The notes under the pieces are model-generated. The model was not told where the DNA came from. It did not search any database and saw nothing but the letters and a program-made list of their open reading frames with translations. A program made the translations under genes and the position numbers. From Tenacibaculum jejuense (lineage in GTDB: Bacteria; Bacteroidota; Bacteroidia; Flavobacteriales; Flavobacteriaceae), in contig NZ_LT899436.1 of the NCBI RefSeq assembly GCF_900198195.1, forward strand, positions 3,625,001 through 3,689,000: a stretch of 64,000 nt of DNA, in the 5' to 3' direction. This document shows positions 16,243 to 26,112 of this stretch, in pieces; position 1 is the first letter of the stretch; every line of letters starts with the position of its first letter.

Positions 16243-19200
16243 ATGAAAAAAGCCTTATTACTATTAGTCGTTATCATAAGTACAAATATTTATGCTCAAA
16301 AAGAAGCTAATATTTGGTACTTTGGTAGAAATGCAGGTATCGATTTCAACACATCTCCACCAACTGTTTTAACAGACGGGCAAATAAATACTTTAGAAGG
16401 ATGTTCTACATTTTCTGATGAAAATGGAAATCTTCTATTTTACTCTGATGGAATTACAGTTTGGGATAAAAACCACGATGTAATGAAATATTCAGATGGA
16501 AGACCAGCGATTGACTTATTAGGAAATCCTTCTAGTAGTCAATCTGGTATGATTATACCAAAGCCAAAGTCTACCTCTATTTACTATCTTTTTACTGTTG
16601 ACGATGGACCTAGTGGACCTGGGCAACCTGGTAGAGGATTGAATCTTTACACTATTGATATCTCAAAGAATGGCGGTGTTGGTGAAGTTGTAGATGGTCC
16701 AATTCCTTTATCTGGTAGTTTAGCAGATATTTGGTCTGAAAAAGTAGCGGCAGTTCGAGGAACTGAGTGTGATACATTTTGGGTAGTTTCTGCTGTTAAC
16801 AATACTTTTCATGCGTTTAAAGTTGATGACACTGGGGTAAATACGACTCCTGTAATTTCTACAGTAACAACTACGACTACTGCTCGAGGTTATTTAAAAC
16901 TTTCTCCTGATGGAACTAAACTTGCAGTGGCCAATCAATTAGGAACAGCTAATCTTTACAACTTTAATGCAACCAACGGAACTGTAGATCCTAGTTCTGA
17001 AATCATTCTAACCAGAGTTTCCGATGGTGGTCCTTATGGTGTTGAATTTTCTGTTGATTCAAGAAAATTATACATCTCAACTGTTTCTAGTTTTAGGTTT
17101 GATTTAAATGATCCTCCAACAACTTATAGTTTATTTCATTTTGATTTAAATGAAACTGATATTCCAGGTTCTAAAAGTTTAATTCACCAAGAAACAGGAT
17201 TTAGAGGCGGTTTACAATTAGGTCCTGATAGTAAAATCTATGTAACTATTCCCTTAGCTTTTGATGATCCTAGAGGTGATGATCCTAATTTAGATGTTAT
17301 TGAAAATCCAACAGCAAAAGCTAGAGATATTATCTTTACAAAAGATGCTATCGATTTAGGAGGAAAATTGTCAACCCAAGGATTACCTCCGTTTATTTCT
17401 TCATTATTATTACCTATAGAGATTATCGATTTAACTTCTGGAGAAATCATCAACAATCAAGACAGAAAATATTGTATTGGCGACACCATTGAGATTGATT
17501 CTGGCTCTGTAACGGGTTCTGGTATTACTTACGAATGGACGTTCAATAACGGAACTACAACAACAACCATTTCCAATCAACCCAAATTAACCCTGAATAA
17601 TATAGATCCAAGTAATAATGGAACCTACACTTTAACTGTAAATCTTACTAATAACTGTGGAGAAATTACAAAATTAGAAGGTACATTTACTATCGAAGTT
17701 TTTGCTCCTGCAACTGCTAGTAGTGTACCTGATATTAATTTTTGTGATGTTGACGGTGACGGTTTTAATTCTTTTGATTTTGATACTGATGTAACACCTA
17801 CGGTTTTAGGAGCATTAAGTTCTAGCCAGTTTGAAGTATTTTACTATTTTGATAGAGCTGATGCCGAAAATAATAACACTACAAACGCAATTACTTCTCC
17901 ATACACGAATACCACTGCTTTTATTTCAGAAGATATTTTTGTTCGTGTTCACAATAAAGATGCTGTGAATGCTTGTTTTGATATAACTCAATTTAAATTA
18001 TCTATTACTGCATTACCTGCTCCAACTCAACCTGTAGATTACGAGGCTTGCGATGATACCACAAATGGTGGTGATACAGATGGATTCTTTAATAATTTTA
18101 TACTTTCTTCAAAAGACAATGAAATTTTAGGTAGTCTTTCTGCGGCTCAATATAATGTAACTTATCATATCTCACTTTCTGGCGCACAAACTGATAATAC
18201 TACCGATCGTATTGACAAAAACGCCGCGTATAGAAATACTACAACAAACGAACAGACTATATATGTAAGAGTAGAAAATAGAGCAAATACCGATTGTTTT
18301 ACAGTTTCTGAACCGGGAACTAGTTTTCTACCTTTTAAACTTGTTGTTAACCCTTTACCTGTTTTAACTAATCCTAATGTACTTATTGAACAATGTGAAA
18401 ATGACGGTGATCTTGCTGCAACTATCAATTTAACACAAGCACAAATTAATATTTCTAATAATCATACCAACGAAACCTTTAAATATTATCCCACACAGCC
18501 TGATGCTATAGCTGATTCTGCTGAAATTACTGATCCTGTTAATTATTCTGCGAATAATAACGACACTGTTTGGGTTAGAACCATATCTGATAAAGGTTGT
18601 TTTAGAATATCTCAACTTGATATCACTATTAATTTCGCAGCGGATATTGTATACGATAAAGAATTTACAGCTTGTGACGATTTTCTTGATGCTGATGGAA
18701 ATGACACTTCTAACAATGATGATACTGATGGAATTACTGTGTTTGACCTTTCCAATGCTGAAATTGAAATTAAAGATCTTTTTGCTCCAGCCATAAGAAA
18801 TGATCTAAATATTCTATTCTTTGAAAATGAAACTGATAGAGATATCGTCACGAATCAAATTACGGATATCAGAAACTACAGAAACACCAATATTCCTGCA
18901 AATACTCAACAAACTGTATTTGTTAAAATCATAAATAGAAACAATAACAATTGTACTGGATTAAGTAAACTTTTTATCAGAACACTACCATTACCTAATT
19001 TTGATGTTACTTCGCCTCAAATTTTATGCTTGAATAATCTTTCTAGTATTGAAGCTGAAAATCCTGATGGAAACTACAATTACGAATGGACTAGAAATGG
19101 CGATCCAACTGTAATTGGAAGTAACCAAACATTAGATTTAACTAGAGGTGGATCTTACCAAGTAACTGCTATAAATACCATTACTTTATGTAGAAGATCT

Positions 19201-19752
19201 AAAACTATAATCGTGAACGAATCCATCATCGCGTCAGTAAATCAAAATGATGTTACTATTGTAGACGATTCTCAAAACAATAGCATAACAATTGATAATT
19301 CCAGTACAAACTTAGGAATTGGTGATTATGAATTTGCTTTACAAGATGAGACCAATCAAATTGTAGTAGATTTTCAAGATTCGCCTAAATTTGAAAATTT
19401 ACAAGGGGGAATTTACACCATTCTTATCAGAGATAAAAACAATTGTGGTGTTGCTCAACTTGATGTTTCTGTTTTAGAATTCCCAGACTTTTTTACCCCA
19501 AATAATGATGGAGTTAATGATTTATGGAATGTTAGAGGAACCAATTCTTTTTTCTACCCTAAAAGCAACATCAGTATATTCGATCGTTTTGGAAAATTAA
19601 TAACTTCATTACAAATTGATGGAGAGGGATGGAATGGACTTTACAATGGTAAAAACCTTCCTTCTAACGATTATTGGTTCAATATAGAACTTACTGATAG
19701 AAATGGAAATACATTAATTAGAAGAGGGCACTTTTCACTATTAAGAAAGTAA
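16243..19752 (+). CDS. T9SS type B sorting-domain surface protein, propeller-headed
   Basis: The start at ATG 16243 gives a 1169-aa product with a clean signal peptide (MKKALLLLVVIISTNIYAQ). Residues ~20-390 resemble a beta-propeller head seen in gliding-associated proteins, with NIWYFGRNAGIDFN, LLFYSDGITVWD and LKLSPDGTKLAVA. An Ig-like domain follows (~395-480), then about four Asp-rich beta modules and the type B sorting domain (FTPNNDGVNDLWNVRG, FDRFGKLITSL, DYWFNIELTDRNG). The protein should pass the outer membrane through the type IX system and be displayed or released. Its last ~577 residues nearly duplicate those of the next gene. The ligand is unknown. Confidence 0.9.
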   Translation: MKKALLLLVVIISTNIYAQKEANIWYFGRNAGIDFNTSPPTVLTDGQINTLEGCSTFSDENGNLLFYSDGITVWDKNHDVMKYSDGRPAIDLLGNPSSSQSGMIIPKPKSTSIYYLFTVDDGPSGPGQPGRGLNLYTIDISKNGGVGEVVDGPIPLSGSLADIWSEKVAAVRGTECDTFWVVSAVNNTFHAFKVDDTGVNTTPVISTVTTTTTARGYLKLSPDGTKLAVANQLGTANLYNFNATNGTVDPSSEIILTRVSDGGPYGVEFSVDSRKLYISTVSSFRFDLNDPPTTYSLFHFDLNETDIPGSKSLIHQETGFRGGLQLGPDSKIYVTIPLAFDDPRGDDPNLDVIENPTAKARDIIFTKDAIDLGGKLSTQGLPPFISSLLLPIEIIDLTSGEIINNQDRKYCIGDTIEIDSGSVTGSGITYEWTFNNGTTTTTISNQPKLTLNNIDPSNNGTYTLTVNLTNNCGEITKLEGTFTIEVFAPATASSVPDINFCDVDGDGFNSFDFDTDVTPTVLGALSSSQFEVFYYFDRADAENNNTTNAITSPYTNTTAFISEDIFVRVHNKDAVNACFDITQFKLSITALPAPTQPVDYEACDDTTNGGDTDGFFNNFILSSKDNEILGSLSAAQYNVTYHISLSGAQTDNTTDRIDKNAAYRNTTTNEQTIYVRVENRANTDCFTVSEPGTSFLPFKLVVNPLPVLTNPNVLIEQCENDGDLAATINLTQAQINISNNHTNETFKYYPTQPDAIADSAEITDPVNYSANNNDTVWVRTISDKGCFRISQLDITINFAADIVYDKEFTACDDFLDADGNDTSNNDDTDGITVFDLSNAEIEIKDLFAPAIRNDLNILFFENETDRDIVTNQITDIRNYRNTNIPANTQQTVFVKIINRNNNNCTGLSKLFIRTLPLPNFDVTSPQILCLNNLSSIEAENPDGNYNYEWTRNGDPTVIGSNQTLDLTRGGSYQVTAINTITLCRRSKTIIVNESIIASVNQNDVTIVDDSQNNSITIDNSSTNLGIGDYEFALQDETNQIVVDFQDSPKFENLQGGIYTILIRDKNNCGVAQLDVSVLEFPDFFTPNNDGVNDLWNVRGTNSFFYPKSNISIFDRFGKLITSLQIDGEGWNGLYNGKNLPSNDYWFNIELTDRNGNTLIRRGHFSLLRK
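18022..19752. repeat. Direct repeat copy 1 (1.73 kb, inside T9SS substrate gene)
   Basis: This segment aligns without any gap to 21046-22776 at a constant offset of 3024 bp. Stretches compared by eye differ at a few percent of bases, many silent; some 60-bp blocks are identical. The encoded ~577 residues differ at about a dozen positions. Similarity drops sharply upstream of 18022. Confidence 0.95.
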
Positions 19753-19848
19753 AGGATTAGTCTAAAAAGTAGGAATTCATTAACTTTAACTGTTATATTA
19801 CATAGGTTAAAACTTAGTTTAACTTACAAACTCTACTTTTATGAAACT

Positions 19849-22776
19849 ATGATTAAAAAAATACTTTTTCTTTCTTTTTTATTTATTTTTCTTTTGAAAA
19901 TAAATGCTCAAGATGGAGCTTCAACGTGTGATGCTGCTGAGCCGATGTGTTCGGATAGTAGAGGAGTAAAAATATTTGATAATGTTGTGAATATTCCTGA
20001 TAGTGGACCTATTGGTTGTTTATCCAATACACCAAATCCTGCATGGTTTTTTATTAGAGTTCAAAATAGTGGAAATTTAAATTTTCAAATTATTCAAGCT
20101 ACAGATTTTGATACTGCTGGAAACGCAACTGGTGGAAGAATTGATGTTGATTTTGTAGCTTGGGGACCATTTGCTACTCCTGATAGTAATTGTACTTCTC
20201 TGGCTAGAACATGTGTAAATTCTGCAGGAGTTACCATTGATTGTCAAACGAATACCACTCCAGGCTTTTCTAATTTTTATACAGATAATTTAGACGGAAC
20301 TAATATTGTAGATTGTAGTTTTGATCCTTCTCCAATAGAAAATTTTACCATTAATAATGCTCAGGCAGGCGAATTTTATGTGCTATTAATAACGAATTTC
20401 GACAATCTTCCTGGTAGAATAAAATTGGAACAAACTAACTTTGGTATTGCTGGTGCTGGTGTAACAGATTGTTCTATTGTTACAGGTGAATTAGGACCCG
20501 ATCAAGCACAATGTAATGGAACTCCAATTACATTAGATGGAACTCCTACTAGAGGTACAGCAACTGCTTTCGAATGGCAAATAGATACAGGATCAGGATT
20601 TACTACAATTCCAGGAGAAAATGCCGCTACATTAACTATAAACGATGATAGATCTGGAATTTATAAAGTAATTATAACTGATGATACTGGAAATACAGCT
20701 GAGGATGAAATCCAAATCACCTATTTACCAGTTCCCATTGCTAACAATATAACTAATATAGACTTCTGTGATTCCGATAGTGATGGTTTACATAGTTTTG
20801 ACTTACAAAACGATATTAATCCTCAAATTTTAGGAACACAATCTGCTAGTCAGTTTGAAGTTGTCTACTTTTCAGATATTGGAGATGCAAATTCTAATAA
20901 TACGGCTAATGCATTACCAAATCCCTACACCAATCCTTCTCCAAATAGCAATCAAACTATATACGCACGTATTCACAACAACGGAAATCCTGATGTTTGC
21001 TTTGATGTAACCTCTTTTATGTTAAATGTAAGTTCTCTTCCTATTCCAACTCAACCTGTAGATTATGAAGCTTGTGATGATACCGCAAATGGTGGTGATA
21101 CAGATGGATTTTTCAACAATTTTATACTTTCTTCAAAAGACAATGAAATTTTAGGTAGTCTTTCTGCAGCTCAATACAATGTAACTTATCATACCTCACT
21201 TTCCGGAGCACAAACTGATAATACTACTGATCGTATTGACAAAAACGCCGCGTATAGAAATACTACAACAAACGAACAGACTATATATGTAAGAGTAGAA
21301 AATAGAGCAAATACCGATTGTTTTACAGTTTCTGAACCCGGAACTAGTTTTCTACCGTTTGAACTTGTTGTTAATCCTTTACCTGTTTTAACTAATCCTA
21401 ATGTACTTATTGAACAATGTGAAAATGACGGTGATCTTGCTGCAACTATCAATTTAACACAAGCACAGATTAATATTTCTAATAATCATACCAACGAAAC
21501 CTTTAAATATTATCCTACACAGCCTGATGCTATAGCTGATTCTGCTGAAATTACTGATCCTGTTAATTATTCTGCAAATAATAACGACACTGTTTGGGTT
21601 AGAACCATATCTGATAAAGGCTGTTTTAGAATATCTCAACTTGATATCACTATCAATTTCGCAGCGGATATTGTCTACGATAAAGAATTTACAGCTTGTG
21701 ACGATTTTCTTGATGCTGATGGAAATGACACTTCTAACAATGACGATACTGATGGAATTACAGTATTTGATCTTTCCAATGCTGAAACTGAAATCAAAGA
21801 TCTTTTCGCTCCAGCCATAAGAAATGATCTAAATATTTTATTCTTTGAAAATGAAACTGATAGAGATATTGTTACAAATCAAATTACGGATATCAGAAAC
21901 TACAGAAACACCAATATTCCTGCAAATACTCAACAAACTGTATTTGTTAAAATCGTAAATAGAAACAATAACAATTGTACTGGATTAAGTAAACTTTTTA
22001 TTAGAACACTACCATTACCTAATTTTGATGTTACTTCGCCTCAAATTTTATGCTTGAATAATCTTTCTAGTATTGAAGCTGAAAATCCTGATGGAAACTA
22101 TAATTACGAATGGACTAGAAATGGCGATCCAACTGTAATTGGAAATAACCAAACATTAGATTTAACTAGAGGTGGATCTTATCAAGTAACTGCTATAAAT
22201 ACCACTACTTTATGTAGAAGGTCTAAAACTATAATCGTGAACGAATCCATCATCGCATCGGTAAATCAAAATGATGTTACTATTGTAGATGATTCTCAAA
22301 ACAATAGTATAACAATTGATAACTCTAGTACAAATTTAGGAATTGGTGATTATGAATTTGCTTTACAAGATGAAACCAATCAAATTGTGATAGACTTTCA
22401 AGATTCGCCTAAGTTTGAAAATTTACAAGGGGGAATTTACACCATTCTTATCAGAGATAAGAACAATTGTGGTGTTGCTCAACTTGATGTTTCTGTTTTA
22501 GAATTCCCAGACTTTTTTACCCCAAATAATGATGGAGTTAATGATTTATGGAATGTTAGAGGAACCAATTCTTTTTTCTACCCTAAAAGTAACATCAGTA
22601 TATTCGATCGTTTCGGAAAATTAATAACTTCCTTACAAATTGATGGAGAAGGATGGAATGGACTTTACAATGGAAGAAATTTACCTTCTAACGATTATTG
22701 GTTCAATATAGAACTTACAGATAGAAACGGAAAAACATTTACTAGAAGAGGACATTTTTCGTTATTAAGAAAATAA
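19849..22776 (+). CDS. T9SS type B sorting-domain surface protein, second head
   Basis: This 975-aa protein has a signal peptide (MIKKILFLSFLFIFLLKINAQ). The head (~22-205) carries CDAAEPMCSDSRGV, NTPNPAWFFIRVQNSG and INNAQAGEFYVLLITNF, a domain frequent at the N terminus of flavobacterial type IX substrates. An Ig-like domain (~208-290) is followed by Asp-rich modules of ~110 aa and the type B sorting domain, nearly identical to those of the preceding protein. It lies 96 bp downstream of that gene in the same direction. A binding role is suggested by the layout but is not shown. Confidence 0.9.
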   Translation: MIKKILFLSFLFIFLLKINAQDGASTCDAAEPMCSDSRGVKIFDNVVNIPDSGPIGCLSNTPNPAWFFIRVQNSGNLNFQIIQATDFDTAGNATGGRIDVDFVAWGPFATPDSNCTSLARTCVNSAGVTIDCQTNTTPGFSNFYTDNLDGTNIVDCSFDPSPIENFTINNAQAGEFYVLLITNFDNLPGRIKLEQTNFGIAGAGVTDCSIVTGELGPDQAQCNGTPITLDGTPTRGTATAFEWQIDTGSGFTTIPGENAATLTINDDRSGIYKVIITDDTGNTAEDEIQITYLPVPIANNITNIDFCDSDSDGLHSFDLQNDINPQILGTQSASQFEVVYFSDIGDANSNNTANALPNPYTNPSPNSNQTIYARIHNNGNPDVCFDVTSFMLNVSSLPIPTQPVDYEACDDTANGGDTDGFFNNFILSSKDNEILGSLSAAQYNVTYHTSLSGAQTDNTTDRIDKNAAYRNTTTNEQTIYVRVENRANTDCFTVSEPGTSFLPFELVVNPLPVLTNPNVLIEQCENDGDLAATINLTQAQINISNNHTNETFKYYPTQPDAIADSAEITDPVNYSANNNDTVWVRTISDKGCFRISQLDITINFAADIVYDKEFTACDDFLDADGNDTSNNDDTDGITVFDLSNAETEIKDLFAPAIRNDLNILFFENETDRDIVTNQITDIRNYRNTNIPANTQQTVFVKIVNRNNNNCTGLSKLFIRTLPLPNFDVTSPQILCLNNLSSIEAENPDGNYNYEWTRNGDPTVIGNNQTLDLTRGGSYQVTAINTTTLCRRSKTIIVNESIIASVNQNDVTIVDDSQNNSITIDNSSTNLGIGDYEFALQDETNQIVIDFQDSPKFENLQGGIYTILIRDKNNCGVAQLDVSVLEFPDFFTPNNDGVNDLWNVRGTNSFFYPKSNISIFDRFGKLITSLQIDGEGWNGLYNGRNLPSNDYWFNIELTDRNGKTFTRRGHFSLLRK
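21046..22776. repeat. Direct repeat copy 2 (1.73 kb, inside second T9SS substrate gene)
   Basis: This is the partner of 18022-19752. It runs in frame to the same stop position in both genes. The constant offset and very high identity point to recent duplication or ongoing gene conversion. Confidence 0.95.
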
Positions 22777-22790
22777 TACAATCAACATGA

Positions 22791-22832
22791 ATAAGCATAG
22801 ATTTTCACCCAAACTATGCTTATTTTTGTTTT
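22791..22832 (+). terminator. Hairpin with T-tract directly abutting uvrB
   Basis: A perfect 10-bp stem (22791-22800 with 22814-22823) with a 13-nt loop is followed by ttttgtttt, ending at the base before the uvrB ATG. It looks like the terminator of the T9SS substrate gene, but it could instead act as a 5' leader hairpin of uvrB. Confidence 0.75.
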
Positions 22833-24824
22833 ATGGATTTCAAACTAGTTTCAGAATTTCAACCAACTGGAGATCAACCACAAGCTATAAAACAATTAGC
22901 TGATGGAATTAACGCAGATGAAAAATATCAAACTTTATTAGGAGTAACAGGATCAGGTAAAACATTTAGTGTTGCTAATGTTATTGCAACAGTCAATCGT
23001 CCGACCTTAGTTTTAGCTCATAATAAAACTCTAGCCGCGCAATTATATTCAGAATTTAAACAATTCTTTCCGAATAATGCTGTTGAATATTTTGTTTCGT
23101 ATTATGATTATTACCAACCAGAAGCTTACATTCCTGTCACTGGAACTTATATAGAAAAAGATCTTTCTATAAACGATGAAATTGAGCGTTTAAGAATTAG
23201 TACTTCCTCTTCTCTGTTGTCTGGAAGAAGAGATGTCATTGTAATCGCTTCAGTTTCTTGTTTGTATGGTATTGGAAATCCAATTGAATTTAAAAAGAAT
23301 GTGATTGAGATTGAAGTCGGACAACAAATTTCAAGAACAAAATTCTTACATCAATTAGTTACTAGTTTATATGCTCGTTCTGAAATAGAAATTAAAAGCG
23401 GGACATTTAAAGTAAAGGGAGATGTGGTTACAATTTACCCTTCTTACGGAGACAATGGATATCGTGTTCATTTCTTTGGTGATGAAATTGAAGAAATAGA
23501 AGCTTTTGATATTGAAAATAATCAAATTGTAGAAGAATTTGAACATTTAAATATATATCCAGCAAACTTATTTGTAACATCTCCAGATGTTTTACAAAAC
23601 GCTATTCATCAAATTCAAGATGATTTAGTAAAACAATGCGATTACTTCTCTGAAATAGGAAAGCATTTAGAATCTAAACGTTTAAAAGAACGAACAGAAT
23701 TCGATTTAGAAATGATTCGTGAACTAGGATACTGTTCAGGAATTGAGAACTACTCAAGATATTTAGATGGTAGAGAAGCTGGAACACGCCCATTCTGTTT
23801 GCTAGATTATTTTCCAGATGATTATATCATGGTTATTGACGAAAGTCATGTAACCGTTCCGCAAGTTCATGCTATGTATGGTGGAGATAGAAGTCGAAAA
23901 GAAAACTTGGTAGAATACGGATTTAGACTTCCTGCAGCAATGGATAACCGTCCTCTAAAATTTGAAGAGTTTGAAGCGTTACAAAATCAAGTCATTTATG
24001 TTTCTGCTACTCCTGCAGATTATGAATTACAGAAAACAGAAGGTTTATTTGTAGAACAAGTTATTCGTCCGACTGGATTATTAGATCCAGAAATAGAAAT
24101 TCGTCCGAGTTTAAATCAGATTGATGATTTAATTGAAGAAATTCAAGTTCGTGTAGAAAAAGATGAACGAACTTTAGTAACTACTCTTACGAAAAGAATG
24201 GCTGAAGAGCTGGCTAAATATTTGACTAGAATTCAAATACGTTGTCGTTATATTCATTCTGATGTAGATACTCTTGAACGTGTTGAAATTATGCAAGATT
24301 TACGTAAAGGTTTATTTGATGTTTTAATTGGAGTAAACTTACTAAGAGAAGGTTTAGATTTACCTGAGGTTTCTCTTGTTGCCATTTTAGATGCAGATAA
24401 AGAAGGTTTTTTACGTTCAAACAGATCTTTAACACAAACCATTGGTAGAGCTGCGCGTAATGTAAATGGTAAAGCAATTATGTATGCTGATAAAATTACC
24501 AATAGCATGCAACAAACCATTGATGAAACTAATAGAAGAAGAGAAAAACAAGTAAACTACAATACTAAATTTGGTATTACTCCTAAACAAATTAATAAAA
24601 AGATAGACAATACTTTATCAAAAAATACAACCACTTCTTATCAATATGAATCGGCTACACAAAAAGCTGCAGAACAAGATTTAGAATACTTACCAAAACC
24701 AGAATTGGAAAAAAGAATTAGAGAAAAACGTAAACAAATGGAAACTGCTGCTAAAGCATTAGATTTTATTGAAGCGGCAAAACTTCGTGATGAAATAAAA
24801 GTCCTGAAAGAACATTTAGTTTAA
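22833..24824 (+). CDS. uvrB: Excinuclease ABC subunit UvrB
   Basis: This 663-aa nucleotide-excision-repair helicase-like protein receives damaged DNA from UvrA and recruits UvrC. The N terminus FQPTGDQPQAIKQL and Walker A GVTGSGKTF are followed by the damage-probing beta-hairpin motif YYDYYQPEAYIP. Later come helicase motifs (DESHVTVPQ, VSATPADYE, GLDLPEVSLVAILDADKEGF, QTIGRAARN). The C-terminal UVR motif (~625-660, EKRIREKRKQMETAAKALDF) binds UvrC. Its length is normal. The ATG directly follows a hairpin with T-tract. Confidence 0.97.
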   Translation: MDFKLVSEFQPTGDQPQAIKQLADGINADEKYQTLLGVTGSGKTFSVANVIATVNRPTLVLAHNKTLAAQLYSEFKQFFPNNAVEYFVSYYDYYQPEAYIPVTGTYIEKDLSINDEIERLRISTSSSLLSGRRDVIVIASVSCLYGIGNPIEFKKNVIEIEVGQQISRTKFLHQLVTSLYARSEIEIKSGTFKVKGDVVTIYPSYGDNGYRVHFFGDEIEEIEAFDIENNQIVEEFEHLNIYPANLFVTSPDVLQNAIHQIQDDLVKQCDYFSEIGKHLESKRLKERTEFDLEMIRELGYCSGIENYSRYLDGREAGTRPFCLLDYFPDDYIMVIDESHVTVPQVHAMYGGDRSRKENLVEYGFRLPAAMDNRPLKFEEFEALQNQVIYVSATPADYELQKTEGLFVEQVIRPTGLLDPEIEIRPSLNQIDDLIEEIQVRVEKDERTLVTTLTKRMAEELAKYLTRIQIRCRYIHSDVDTLERVEIMQDLRKGLFDVLIGVNLLREGLDLPEVSLVAILDADKEGFLRSNRSLTQTIGRAARNVNGKAIMYADKITNSMQQTIDETNRRREKQVNYNTKFGITPKQINKKIDNTLSKNTTTSYQYESATQKAAEQDLEYLPKPELEKRIREKRKQMETAAKALDFIEAAKLRDEIKVLKEHLV

Positions 24825-24884
24825 ATCGGGTAACATTTCTGAACTTAAGTAACTCTTAACAAAATCTAAACTGATAAAAACCTA

Positions 24885-25703
24885 ATGAAACAGCTTATTT
24901 TTGTTGCTCTATTCTTAGTATTTAGTATAAATGCTCAGAAAGCAGCTCACACAAAAAAGTATCATTATTATGATGCTAATTTTAAAGAAATTCCTTTTTT
25001 AAAATTTAAAAAACAAGAAAAATCTAAATTATTTAAAACTGTAACATATCAAAACGATACTGCTTACATTAAAAAGTTAATGTATAACGAAGTGTTTGGA
25101 AACTTAGATAAAACCAAGCATCAGCAAATGAAAAAACTATATAGTGTTAGATATCATATAGATACAACAAAAACATGGTTTATTCATTATATAGATTCTA
25201 TACCAGACAAAGAAAAAATGCCTAAAAAATCTGGTAATGCATATTATAATAAAAATAATGAACTTATAGGCTATGTTCCTTATGGATCAAATGATGCTTT
25301 ATTTGATAGTATTTCTTCTAAATCGAGCTACCACAAGCACATGAGAAATTATGAAGATTATATTACAGATATCAAGAAAGAAATTCAATCTTTTGAAAAA
25401 GGTGAAACTGCGGAATTAATCCACTTTTATAACACCAATCATGGTATAGAAAAAGAAGTATTAGAAAACTATAATTATTACAAAGACTCTTATTCTGTGC
25501 TTAAGAAATCTTTTAAGGAAGCCGTGAAAAGTTATCAGGTCATTATAATTTATCCTGATGGACAATTCTATTTTTCTTTTTATGGAAATAAAAATTATGT
25601 TTCTTTTGGCGGTAGTTCAAATACAACAAGTAAGCTTTTAAAGAAGAAATATTTCAATAAAAAGCGAAAGAAGTGGGAAAAAAGTGTAGCAAAAATATTA
25701 TAA
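24885..25703 (+). CDS. Secreted protein of unknown function
   Basis: This 272-aa protein starts with a signal peptide (MKQLIFVALFLVFSINAQ). The mature part is Lys/Tyr-rich, with segments such as HYYDANFKEIPFLKFKKQ and VIIIYPDGQFYFSFYGNKNY, and has no cysteine motif or membrane segment. The C-terminal tail is strongly basic. No family was recognised. It lies 60 bp after uvrB and is followed by a terminator, so it may be a separate unit. Export to the periplasm or outside is inferred from the signal peptide. Confidence 0.7.
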   Translation: MKQLIFVALFLVFSINAQKAAHTKKYHYYDANFKEIPFLKFKKQEKSKLFKTVTYQNDTAYIKKLMYNEVFGNLDKTKHQQMKKLYSVRYHIDTTKTWFIHYIDSIPDKEKMPKKSGNAYYNKNNELIGYVPYGSNDALFDSISSKSSYHKHMRNYEDYITDIKKEIQSFEKGETAELIHFYNTNHGIEKEVLENYNYYKDSYSVLKKSFKEAVKSYQVIIIYPDGQFYFSFYGNKNYVSFGGSSNTTSKLLKKKYFNKKRKKWEKSVAKIL

Positions 25704-25706
25704 AAA

Positions 25707-25735
25707 AGCCTCACTAAAAAGTGAGGCTCATTTTT
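25707..25735. terminator. Bidirectional terminator between convergent genes
   Basis: A perfect 8-bp GC-containing stem (25707-25714 with 25721-25728) has a 6-nt loop, with an A-run on the left and a T-run on the right. It serves the plus-strand secreted protein and the minus-strand 116-aa protein. Confidence 0.85.
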
Positions 25736-25761
25736 ACTTAAAATTTATACAAAATAACTAT

Positions 25762-26112
25762 TTAAACTACAGAGATCATCTTTACAGGCAATATGTATAT
25801 TGCTTTAGATTGAATTCTAGTAGAAAGCTTTTTATAGTTTAATCTATTCTTAATAAAACTTGATAGTTGTTTTACATTTGAGTATGAATCTACTGATAAA
25901 ACAACTATTTCATTATTATCGTTTACAGTAAACTTTACAGTTACGTTCATATTTCTCTCTACTTCAAACTCAGGGTTCTTTAATAAGTCCTGGATTTGTT
26001 GGCTCACTTCTACACTAACTCTCTTTTTGTCTTCCGCTTTTGGGTTGGTAGCAAATGTCATCATACTAGATGCAAATGCAAATACTAATAATAATAATTT
26101 AATTGATTTCAT
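25762..26112 (-). CDS. Small secreted protein, paralogue A (possible TonB C-terminal-like fold)
   Basis: This 116-aa protein has a signal peptide (to about TFA, residue 21). The mature region contains KNPEFEVERNMNVTVKFTVN, then NEIVVLSVDSYS and SSFIKNRLNYKKLS, and ends ILPVKMISVV. The same pattern appears in the 114-aa protein encoded at 27240-27584. The strand-helix-strand arrangement resembles the small C-terminal domain of TonB, but this is a structural guess. No function is known. It is a single gene with a long upstream region. Confidence 0.7.
   Translation of the reverse strand: MKSIKLLLLVFAFASSMMTFATNPKAEDKKRVSVEVSQQIQDLLKNPEFEVERNMNVTVKFTVNDNNEIVVLSVDSYSNVKQLSSFIKNRLNYKKLSTRIQSKAIYILPVKMISVV

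Noticed and set aside
18165..18851. Minus-strand frames inside the T9SS substrate genes, seen in both repeat copies
   Set aside because: Their presence in both copies simply reflects the DNA duplication; the plus-strand coding sequence is well supported.
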